From assembly GCA_029940715.1 (NCBI GenBank), contig JAPYTU010000037.1, positions 1 to 10,339 of the forward strand: 10,339 bases of DNA, read 5' to 3'. Within the stretch, counting starts at the first letter, position 1. The number at the start of each line of letters is the position of its first letter. A program made the translations under genes and the position numbers. Below the pieces are notes generated by a model. That model ran no database searches, was not told where the DNA came from, and worked only from the letters and a program-made list of their open reading frames with translations. The DNA comes from Cytophagales bacterium. GTDB taxonomy: Bacteria > Bacteroidota > Bacteroidia > Cytophagales > MED-G16. Shown in pieces: positions 1 to 6,072 of the stretch.

Positions 1-668
1 TAGTAGGTAATGTAATTCCATATTTTCTATACCCTATAGCACAAACAAAAATTGATAGTGGAACATCAGGTGTTTTAACGTCCTTGACTCCATTTTTTGC
101 TCTAATAATAGGGGTATTATTCTATAATCAAAAAGCAACAAAAAATAATTTAATTGGACTTACTATAGGCTTTTTAGGAACAATGGCGTTGATTTTATTT
201 TCTAATAATATTCGAGGTTTTGGATCAGATGTTTTTGGTTTATTTGTAGTATTAGCAACCTTTTTATATGGTATAAATTTAAATTTGATAAAACATCATC
301 TTAATCATTTAAAACCAATAACTATTGCCAGTTTTTCAATTGTTTCAATTCTGCCTATAACTCTTTATATGCTTTTAGACCTTACGCCTTTTATTGATCA
401 TATTGAAAAATTTGAAATTCATAGAAATCAATTTTATTATGTCGCTATTCTTGGAATTTTAAGTACATCAATAGCTACAATAATTTTTTATAATTTGATA
501 AAGATTAAGGATACGGTTTTTGCTTCTCTTGTTACATACTTAATGCCAATAGTGGCTGTAAGTGTTGGCGTTATCGATGGAGAAAATATAAATTCTATCC
601 AGTTATTAGGAATGGTTTTAATAATTCTTGGAGTGTTTATAAGTGGGAAAAAAAATCAAATCCCTTAA
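1..668 (+). CDS. EamA/DMT-family transporter, C-terminal part (5' end cut by window edge)
   Basis: Inner-membrane permease of the drug/metabolite transporter (EamA) superfamily; the substrate cannot be told. The frame is open from base 3 to a TAA at 668, giving about 221 residues, against roughly 290-300 for a full member, so some 70 N-terminal residues lie outside the window. The first visible stretch (NVIPYFLYPIAQTKIDSG, then SGVLTSLTPFFALIIG) matches the end of the first EamA repeat, with its loop before the TPFF helix. A second repeat follows from about DVFGLFVVLATFLYGIN and ends with LLGMVLIILGVFISGKK and a basic tail. I count about seven to eight hydrophobic helices. A TTG at 84 could be read as a start, but it sits inside the conserved repeat and is internal. 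The next gene is 133 bp downstream on the same strand; no operon link is evident. Confidence 0.88.
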   Translation, partial: VGNVIPYFLYPIAQTKIDSGTSGVLTSLTPFFALIIGVLFYNQKATKNNLIGLTIGFLGTMALILFSNNIRGFGSDVFGLFVVLATFLYGINLNLIKHHLNHLKPITIASFSIVSILPITLYMLLDLTPFIDHIEKFEIHRNQFYYVAILGILSTSIATIIFYNLIKIKDTVFASLVTYLMPIVAVSVGVIDGENINSIQLLGMVLIILGVFISGKKNQIP

Positions 669-709
669 ACGAATTTTTTAAAAATTTTACGAAACACCAT
701 AATAAAAGA

Positions 710-725
710 ATGTCATTTAAATGTC
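710..725. repeat. Small palindrome/direct repeat upstream of the HTH gene
   Basis: ATGTC occurs at 710-714 and again at 721-725, one helical turn apart. The bases between and around form the perfect 10-bp palindrome CATTTAAATG (714-723). The site lies about 80 bp upstream of the HTH gene start. It could be an operator, but it is short and AT-rich, and chance is a real alternative in this base composition. Confidence 0.2.
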
Positions 726-775
726 GGGTATAATACAAGTTAGTTTTCATTTTTCTTAAATAATTCTAATTAACG

Positions 776-783
776 TTGTACAA
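776..783. promoter_or_regulatory. TTGTACAA palindrome just upstream of the HTH gene
   Basis: A perfect 8-bp palindrome ends 18 bp before the ATG at 802. XRE-type regulators bind short dyads and often control themselves, so this is a candidate autoregulatory site by position only. I could not pair any flavobacterial promoter elements (TTG and TAnnTTTG) at proper spacing in the 669-801 interval. Confidence 0.2.
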
Positions 784-801
784 AATTTTAAGTTTACAAT
801 T

Positions 802-1644
802 ATGAAACAGCCCCTATTAGGAGAAAAAATTATTGAATTAAGAGAACAAAAAGGATTAACTCAAGAAGAGTTAGTTGAAAAATGTAATATTAATGTTCGA
901 ACAATTCAATGAATTGAAGCAGGAGAAACCACTCCAAGAAGCTATACAATAAAGATAATACTGAATGCTTTGGGTTTAGATTATGAAAAAGTATTTGAGA
1001 AGCAATACAAAGAAGGAAAGTTTGATAAAATACTTAGGTTCTTTCCAAATAATCTGAAGCAGGTGTTAAATGTTTCATTTGTAGCTGGAATAGTTTACTT
1101 TGTTTTTGGTTTTGCAGAAACAGCATATTATACAACATCTTTATTCGATTTATCTTCTAAGACTAATTGGTCTGATTTACCAATGAACAACTATGAAAGT
1201 TATTCCAGTTATGCTACTTACATTCTCATAAAAATCATATCAGTCATATCATTTACTTTTTTTATGCGAGGATTTGTCTTGGCGGGAAGTTATTACAAAA
1301 ATTATTTAGTCGAGCTTATGGCTTTTTTGATGATAATTATGCATATAATTTTTGAAATTTCAGAAATAGCATCTATTAATTTTGATGATAGTTTAGGCTA
1401 TTTTATTTTGATATCTAGAGCTGTAACTTTTGGAATTATTATGATTTTTTTCGGAGTAGGGATATTAAGGTTAAAATCACATTTAGGAAACTTGCCTAAG
1501 GTAACTGGTATTTTAGAAATTATAACAGGAATTTGTTTTTCAACTGTTTTTCTATCAGCAATTGGTTTATTAATTTTATTCCCTTTAGAACTGTTAGAGC
1601 TGTTATTACTTTATAAAGTAGTTTCCGAAATGGAAAACAAATAG
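802..1644 (+). pseudogene. XRE-type helix-turn-helix regulator with C-terminal membrane domain, interrupted by an in-frame TGA
   Basis: Read from the ATG at 802, the frame begins MKQPLLGEKIIELREQKGLT, then QEELVEKCNINVRTIQ, a stop at 910-912, IEAGETTPRSYTIKIILNAL, and stays open to the TAG at 1644. With the stop read as one residue the product is 280 aa. Residues 1-70 are a typical XRE/Cro-type HTH, and the stop falls where the family normally has Arg in TIQRIE.G. One base change (CGA or AGA to TGA) explains it. The rest has about five to six hydrophobic helices, with a helical, Glu-rich end. Bacteroidota have many such membrane-tethered HTH proteins of unknown signal. The downstream 230 codons carry no further damage, so the lesion is recent, a sequence error, or a rare recoded stop. 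A TTG at 970 could start a 224-aa membrane remnant, but it lies inside the conserved HTH-to-linker region. Confidence 0.72.
910..912 (+). other. In-frame TGA within the HTH recognition region
   Basis: The codon lies between CAA (Gln) and ATT (Ile), in frame with both the upstream ATG at 802 and the long downstream frame. UGA serves as a normal stop elsewhere in the window (the metallo-hydrolase gene ends in TGA at 5751), and the Trp residues I checked use TGG. A genome-wide UGA reassignment is therefore unlikely. Confidence 0.85.
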
Positions 1645-1713
1645 ATATAATGGTATACACCCTTAAATATTAAATAGGTTTGATTTTAAAGCAATATTTT
1701 ATAAAAAAGAAAA

Positions 1714-2655
1714 TTAAACATTCCTACCAGCCTTTTCTAGCAATTGTTTAGTTAATAATATTCCTTCGTGTTCTGAATACTCCTCTCCTTCATACTCAAT
1801 GGAAATATATCCCTTATATCCAAAATCTTTAATTATTTTTAACATCTTATAATAATCTGTCTCAACAGAATTACCATTACCATCAAAGTTATTAGTTTTT
1901 GCACTTACACTTCTTGCATAAGGCATCATTTCTTTTACACCAAGATATTTGTCATATTCTTCTGCACAACCCCCAACAGAAGAACCCCAATCTGTAAGTT
2001 CTGCGGGTTTAGATCTAATACAAAAATTTCCAAAATCAGGAAGGGTACCAACATTATCCATTCCAGTATTTTCAATTACATTAACAAGCCATTTAGCATT
2101 TGAAGAATACCCCCCATGATTTTCAACAATGATATTTATATCAAAGCTTTTTGCAAATTCTCCTAATTGAGACAAGGACTCGGTTGCAAAACCCGAAACT
2201 TCTTCACCGGAAGCCGTACCATGAGCATTAACCCTTATATGTTCACATCCCAAAAATTTTGCTGCCTCAACCCACTTTTTATGATTTTCAATTGCTTTAA
2301 TTCTTTTGTTTTTATCAGAATCCCCTAGATAACCCTCATCATCTATCATAATTAAATAGTTTGTTACTCCATAATCATTAGATCTTGTCATCATTTCTGA
2401 TAAATAACTTTTATCATTTGCCTTATCAAAGAAAAATTGATTTACATATTCAACAACATTAATATTATATTTTTCTTTGGCAATCTGAACAAAATCTAAA
2501 TTATCAATTTGACCAGATTTCAGAGCTCTATTTAAAGACCATTGGGCTAATCCTATTTCAAAAAACAATTTTTCTTCTTTAGAATCAACAATATTATTAC
2601 AAGCAAACAGAGGTAACGATAACGCGCTAGATTTCAAAAATTCTCTTCTTAACAT
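1714..2655 (-). CDS. Exported sugar phosphate isomerase/epimerase-like TIM-barrel protein (Tat signal, lipobox)
   Basis: 313 aa, a member of the xylose-isomerase-like TIM-barrel superfamily (AP endonuclease 2 / sugar phosphate isomerase fold), which uses divalent metal to isomerise or epimerise sugars. The N-terminus MLRREFLKSSALSLPLFAC has a twin-arginine motif (R3-R4, FLK) and a Cys at 19 that fits a lipobox, so the protein is probably folded in the cytoplasm, exported by Tat and anchored. Likely metal ligands are E178 (in VENHGG), D207 (in LPDFGNF) and E287 (in ISIEYEGE); H145 and the SAKTNNFD segment (251-258) line the expected active site. It lies 38 bp downstream of the DUF1684 gene on the same strand, so the two are probably co-transcribed. 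The substrate is unknown; families like this often accompany 3-keto-sugar or inositol pathways in Bacteroidota. It converges on the HTH gene with 69 bp between. Confidence 0.86.
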   Translation of the reverse strand: MLRREFLKSSALSLPLFACNNIVDSKEEKLFFEIGLAQWSLNRALKSGQIDNLDFVQIAKEKYNINVVEYVNQFFFDKANDKSYLSEMMTRSNDYGVTNYLIMIDDEGYLGDSDKNKRIKAIENHKKWVEAAKFLGCEHIRVNAHGTASGEEVSGFATESLSQLGEFAKSFDINIIVENHGGYSSNAKWLVNVIENTGMDNVGTLPDFGNFCIRSKPAELTDWGSSVGGCAEEYDKYLGVKEMMPYARSVSAKTNNFDGNGNSVETDYYKMLKIIKDFGYKGYISIEYEGEEYSEHEGILLTKQLLEKAGRNV

Positions 2656-2693
2656 TGGGTTTATATAGTTTAATTAATTTAATATATAAAATT

Positions 2694-3575
2694 TTATTCA
2701 TAGACACTACTAAATGAGATTCCATTATAATTTTTTTCGCCTGCTTTTATTTTAATAGGTAAAGTATTTTGAGAAGTGGGCACAGGACATGTGGTAAATG
2801 AAGAAAAAACGCATGGTGGATTATAAGACTTATTAAAATCCAAAATCACATTTTGATTTTCATCTGGAGAATTAATATAAAGAAACCTTCCACCCCCATA
2901 AGTTTCATTCCCGGAAGTTTTATCAGCAAAAACAACAAAAAACTTTCCTGAACCTGAAAGTGTAGGCTCTAAAGAATATTGATGACCTTTTATTGAAAAT
3001 GTAATTATTCCCGGAGTTTTTTCTTCGAACATCCCTCCTTGAATATTAAAAGATTTTCTTGTTTTATCCTCTTTATATTTTTCAAATTTCCCTTCAATTA
3101 TCATTTTTGTACTATATGGAAAGTGATTAATTATTAATTGATCCAATAGCATTGGATGATCCAAATCTCTTAGCCTTATAGCCTTAACACCTGAATCCAT
3201 ATGAACAAACCATATAAATGATTTCCATGAAAAATATTCAGCTTTATTATGAATTTTAATTGTAGCTTTTTTTGTTTTAATTGAATCTTTATAAATCACC
3301 TCATCATAATAATCAAAAGATATTATAGAGTCAGTAACATAAATTTTTGCAAAATTTTTTGGAAATATATCCGGCAATTTTAGATCACTTGTTTCATCTG
3401 ATCCCATTGTATAATACCCAGAATCAATTGAATACAATCCTGCTAAATTTAAATATCCATCATCAGAAAATAAGGCATTCATGCGTTTTTCTTTCCAAAT
3501 CTCATGTTCTACTAACAATTTGCTTTCACTACAGGAAAGAAAAAAAATGATAAATACAATAATTTTAAATTTCAT
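2694..3575 (-). CDS. DUF1684-family lipoprotein
   Basis: 293 aa. The first 15 residues form a short lipoprotein signal ending in FFLSC (Cys15), so the mature protein is likely anchored in the periplasm or outer membrane. The remainder matches the DUF1684 family, whose biochemical role is not established: a W-x5-R start with DDGYLNLAGLYSIDSG (38-53), then the hallmark TSGNETYGGGRFLY (220-233), LDFNKSYNPPC (245-255), TCPVP (262-266) and a final KAGE. The length is normal for the family and the domain is intact. The start ATG lies only 27 bp from the oppositely oriented ThuA gene. It leads a two-gene minus-strand unit with the isomerase-like gene. The conserved YNPPC and TCPVP cysteines suggest a disulfide or a fixed active-site loop, which is inference. 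Confidence 0.87.
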   Translation of the reverse strand: MKFKIIVFIIFFLSCSESKLLVEHEIWKEKRMNALFSDDGYLNLAGLYSIDSGYYTMGSDETSDLKLPDIFPKNFAKIYVTDSIISFDYYDEVIYKDSIKTKKATIKIHNKAEYFSWKSFIWFVHMDSGVKAIRLRDLDHPMLLDQLIINHFPYSTKMIIEGKFEKYKEDKTRKSFNIQGGMFEEKTPGIITFSIKGHQYSLEPTLSGSGKFFVVFADKTSGNETYGGGRFLYINSPDENQNVILDFNKSYNPPCVFSSFTTCPVPTSQNTLPIKIKAGEKNYNGISFSSVYE

Positions 3576-3602
3576 TATATTTATAAAGTTAAACTAGATT
3601 GT
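3576..3602. promoter_or_regulatory. 27-bp divergent spacer between DUF1684 and ThuA lipoprotein genes
   Basis: The two ATG codons face away from each other with only 27 AT-rich bases between. Sequences resembling the flavobacterial -7 box (TAnnTTTG) occur on both strands, TATATTTA on plus and TAGTTTAA on minus, each missing the final G and without a well-placed upstream TTG. Promoter parts must overlap the coding sequences, or transcripts have very short leaders. This site is assigned by position only. Confidence 0.35.
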
Positions 3603-4346
3603 ATGAAAATAATCGTTTTATCGTTCCTTCTTTTTTTGAATTGTTCTCAAAAAAATAAAGAATATCATATTTTAAATTATTCAAAAAAAAATACTTTTTC
3701 TGTTTTACTATTTACTGAAACTAATGGTTTTATTCATCGAGCGGGAATAGATGCTGGTATTAATTTAATACCTAAAATTGGAAAAAAAAATGGTTTTAAT
3801 GTTTATCACTCTAATGTTTCCAAGGACATCAATGAAGAAAATCTTAAAAAAATTAAAACCATAATTTTTTTAAATACGACTCTTGATATTTTAAACGAAC
3901 AAGAACAACAAGTAATGGAAAATTTTATTAAAAAAGGAGGAGGATTTGTCGGAATACACTCTGCCGCAGACACCGAATATGAATGGGAATGGTATGGGAA
4001 TCTTGTTGGAGCTTATTTTAAATCTCATCCTCCAGTAACTACAGCTGAAATACAAACAATAACCAATAAGCATATTTCCACAAAACACTTAGATGTTTTG
4101 TGGAAAATAAAAGACGAATGGTATAATTATAAAAACATAAATCCAGATATAACTGTTTTATTAAACCTTGACGAATCAAGTTATTCTGGTGGTACAAATG
4201 GCAATCCACATCCAATCACATGGTATCATGAATATAAGGGTGGAAAATCTTTTTATACAGGATTAGGACATCGTTCCGAAACATATTCTGACGAAAGATT
4301 TATAAAATTATTAACGGGGGGAATTCTTTATGTTTCAAATAATTAA
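3603..4346 (+). CDS. ThuA-domain lipoprotein
   Basis: 247 aa with a short lipoprotein signal (FLLFLNC, Cys14) followed by one ThuA domain, a class I glutamine amidotransferase-like fold named after trehalose utilisation in rhizobia. Recognisable features are LLFTETNGFIHRAGI (35-49), FIKKGGGFVGIHSAADT (108-124), the SHPPVT segment, KHLDVLWKIKDEWYNY (161-176) and the C-terminal NPHPITWYHEYKGG...GLGHRSETYSDE. ThuA proteins are linked genetically to 3-keto-disaccharide catabolism, but their chemistry is not firmly established, and this copy need not act on trehalose. An exported, lipid-anchored form is common in Bacteroidota. The gene diverges from the DUF1684/isomerase pair, and its TAA overlaps the stop codon of the convergent thioesterase gene. 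A perfect 13-bp inverted repeat lies inside the reading frame at 4075-4106. Confidence 0.88.
   Translation: MKIIVLSFLLFLNCSQKNKEYHILNYSKKNTFSVLLFTETNGFIHRAGIDAGINLIPKIGKKNGFNVYHSNVSKDINEENLKKIKTIIFLNTTLDILNEQEQQVMENFIKKGGGFVGIHSAADTEYEWEWYGNLVGAYFKSHPPVTTAEIQTITNKHISTKHLDVLWKIKDEWYNYKNINPDITVLLNLDESSYSGGTNGNPHPITWYHEYKGGKSFYTGLGHRSETYSDERFIKLLTGGILYVSNN
4075..4106. repeat. Perfect 13-bp inverted repeat (potential hairpin) inside the ThuA gene
   Basis: TTTCCACAAAACA (4075-4087) and its exact reverse complement TGTTTTGTGGAAA (4094-4106) flank the 6-base loop CTTAGA. The arms encode part of ISTKHLDVLWK. No T-run follows on either strand, so it does not look like an intrinsic terminator. It could be a DNA-binding site or an mRNA hairpin. 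It could also be coincidence, since the protein segment itself is of a conserved type. Confidence 0.8.
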
Positions 4347-4834
4347 AGAGCAAATGTTTCTTTAGTTTCTTTACCACTATCATAAACTCTAAAAGCAACA
4401 ACTTCAGCTGAGACAGTAATTTTATTTTCAGAAATTAAATTACATTTTAATAAAATTTTTTTTTCCGAATAAGAAATAATTTTTGCGGATAACTTAACTT
4501 TTTTATTTGGAGTAGGATCAATATATTTCACTGTTATCGTTCCTGTAGCATATCTGTATTCCGGAAATGAATTCAAGCTTCTATTTTCTTTTTTATAAGC
4601 ATAAGCCATAGCTGTACCCATACAATGGCAATCTATGAGTGTGGCAATAATTCCACCATTCATTATACTTGACCAACCTTGATGATATGGTTTTGGAAAC
4701 CAAACACATTCTGCTTCTTTCCCATTCCAATAACTTTTTATATGCAAACCGTTTTTAGTGTTTTTTCCACAACCAAAACATATATTGTCTGGCATATAAT
4801 CTTGAAAAATATTAGAAGATTTTTTTGATAACAT
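4343..4834 (-). CDS. PaaI-like hotdog-fold thioesterase
   Basis: 163 aa, cytoplasmic, no signal. It belongs to the PaaI/4HBT hotdog superfamily, whose members hydrolyse acyl-CoA or similar thioesters. The N-terminal ICFGCGKNTKNGLHIKSYW (18-36) is the CxGCG...GLH signature of one subgroup. The central helix MNGGIIATLIDCHCMGTAMA (58-77) carries the expected GG..ATLxD with D68. The family's usual His before GG is Asn59 here, which I believe is a subgroup feature rather than damage. A single hotdog domain spans residues 18-150, ending in VSAEVVAFRVYD. The substrate cannot be told. The gene is convergent with the ThuA gene, the two stop codons sharing TTAA at 4343-4346, and divergent with the metallo-hydrolase gene across 29 bp, so it may be regulated together with that operon. 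Confidence 0.87.
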   Translation of the reverse strand: MLSKKSSNIFQDYMPDNICFGCGKNTKNGLHIKSYWNGKEAECVWFPKPYHQGWSSIMNGGIIATLIDCHCMGTAMAYAYKKENRSLNSFPEYRYATGTITVKYIDPTPNKKVKLSAKIISYSEKKILLKCNLISENKITVSAEVVAFRVYDSGKETKETFAL

Positions 4835-4863
4835 AAATTCTTAAGCAATATTAGTATATAAAT
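4835..4863. promoter_or_regulatory. 29-bp divergent spacer between thioesterase and metallo-hydrolase genes
   Basis: Only 29 AT-rich bases separate the two start codons. On the minus strand TAATATTG resembles the flavobacterial -7 box, but the nearest TTG upstream is 15 bp away, shorter than the normal spacing. No convincing box is seen on the plus strand. It is assigned as a shared promoter region by position only. Confidence 0.35.
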
Positions 4864-5751
4864 ATGGTCAAAATTATTGATATACAATTTCTTGGAGTAA
4901 AATCAGCAATTGCCTGCTTTCTTATAAAGTCATCTAAAGGGTTAGTTATGATTGAAACCGGCCCTTCGACGAGTTATAAAATTATATTTCAAGAATTAAA
5001 CAACTTAGGTTATAATATTAGAGACGTTAAACATGTTTTCGTAACACACATACACCTTGACCATTCTGGAGGAGCATGGAAATTTGCTGAAAATGGAGCA
5101 AAAATTTATGTTCATCCACGCGGCGCAAGACATCTAGAAAACCCCCAAAAACTCATTAACTCAGCCACAAAAATTTATGGAGATAAAATGGATTTTCTAT
5201 GGGGAAAAATAAAAAAAATCAATAAAAAGAAAATTCAAACTGTAGAACATAAAGAAAAAATAATAATAGGTGATACTATTATAAAGTCTCTTCATACACC
5301 TGGACATGCTGAGCATCATATTGCATGGAAAATAAATGATGAAATTTTTGTTGGAGATGTAGCAGGAGCAAAAATTTTTGATGGTCCTGTTTTACCGGCA
5401 TGTCCCCCTCCTGAAATAAATCTAGAAAAATGGGAAAACAGTATAGATATCATAATTAAAGAAAACCCCAAATGTTTATACCTAACTCATTTTGGAAAAA
5501 CGAAAGATGTTGACAATCATCTCAAAGATTTGAAAAAAATTCTTTGGGATTGGGCCAACTGGATTAAAACTAATAATGACAGAGTTGATGATGTGGATAC
5601 ATTAACAGAAGAATTTAAAAATTATGTTAATAATTTTCTAAAAAGTTTAAATTTAAGTGAAAATTTAATCAATCAATATTATGCTGCCAATCCCCCATAT
5701 ATGAGTGTAAGTGGGTTGTTAAGATATTGGAACAAAAAAAATAAGCATTGA
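4864..5751 (+). CDS. Metallo-beta-lactamase-fold metallo-hydrolase
   Basis: 295 aa, cytoplasmic, first gene of a three-gene operon. The MBL fold binds two metal ions and hydrolyses esters, thioesters, lactones or related bonds. All ligands are present: THIHLDH (H62, H64, D66, H67), HTPGHAEHH (H148), GDVAGAK (D165) and LTHFGK (H209). Before H209 lies a PACPPPEINLEKW segment (188-200), typical of a glyoxalase II-like, lactonase-like MBL subgroup. A helical C-terminal extension (about 210-295) follows, rich in Lys and Asn and ending SVSGLLRYWNKKNKH. The domain is complete and of ordinary length. The ATG at 4864 is the only start that fits. The stop TGA at 5749-5751 overlaps the TTG start of the cupin gene by two bases. 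The substrate is unknown; lactonase, thioesterase and other hydrolase activities all fit. Confidence 0.88.
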   Translation: MVKIIDIQFLGVKSAIACFLIKSSKGLVMIETGPSTSYKIIFQELNNLGYNIRDVKHVFVTHIHLDHSGGAWKFAENGAKIYVHPRGARHLENPQKLINSATKIYGDKMDFLWGKIKKINKKKIQTVEHKEKIIIGDTIIKSLHTPGHAEHHIAWKINDEIFVGDVAGAKIFDGPVLPACPPPEINLEKWENSIDIIIKENPKCLYLTHFGKTKDVDNHLKDLKKILWDWANWIKTNNDRVDDVDTLTEEFKNYVNNFLKSLNLSENLINQYYAANPPYMSVSGLLRYWNKKNKH

Positions 5752-6071
5752 AAAAAAAAATAAAAGAAATAAAGCCTAATGAAATTGTCCCAGGATATTT
5801 TGGTAAATTTTTTCATGGAGAAAAAATGACTCTGGCGTTTTGGGAAGTTAAAAAAAACTCAAAAATACCTGAACACAATCATATTCACGAACAGTGTCTT
5901 TTTGTTAAAAAAGGAAAGTTTGAATTAACAATTGAAGGAAAAAAAAAGATTCTACATGATAACGAATTAATTTTTATTCCCTCTAGAAAATATCATTCTG
6001 GAGTTGCATTAACAGACTGTGAACTGATAGATGTTTTTTCTCCAAACAGAAAAGAATATTCAAATAATTAA
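5748..6071 (+). CDS. Small single-domain cupin protein
   Basis: 107 aa, a single cupin barrel and second gene of the operon. Motif 1 is PEHNHIHEQCLFVKKGKFEL (41-60), with the HxHxxE metal-site signature (H43, H45, E48). Motif 2 is DNELIFIPSRKYHSGVAL (71-88), giving H83 and the usual Pro. Small cupins of this kind bind a transition metal and act as isomerases, dioxygenases or ligand sensors; the activity is not predictable here. The start is the TTG at 5748, overlapping the previous stop TGA (TTGA in place of the usual ATGA). The first ATG, at 5826, would drop the conserved NEIVPGYFGKFF segment. A run of ten A (5751-5760) immediately follows the start and could cause slippage. One base separates its TAA from the decarboxylase ATG, so translation is probably coupled through the whole operon. 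Confidence 0.82.
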   Translation: MKKKIKEIKPNEIVPGYFGKFFHGEKMTLAFWEVKKNSKIPEHNHIHEQCLFVKKGKFELTIEGKKKILHDNELIFIPSRKYHSGVALTDCELIDVFSPNRKEYSNN

Positions 6072-6072
6072 T

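Noticed and set aside
729..734. TATAAT in the gap before the HTH gene as a -10 box
   Set aside because: No matching -35 at the right spacing, and Bacteroidota use a different -7 consensus (TAnnTTTG).
1645..1713. AAATATT ... AATATTT stem between convergent genes as a bidirectional terminator
   Set aside because: Only seven A/T pairs and a loop of about 21 bases; not stable enough to support a call.
5369..5380. CAAAAATTTTTG 12-bp palindrome in the metallo-hydrolase gene
   Set aside because: A run of A followed by T is expected by chance in such AT-rich sequence and has no loop, so I give it no meaning.
6031..6072. ATG at 6031 as start of the decarboxylase
   Set aside because: It lies inside the cupin frame overlap and adds a 14-residue tail with no conserved content; the ATG at 6073, right after the cupin stop, fits operon spacing.
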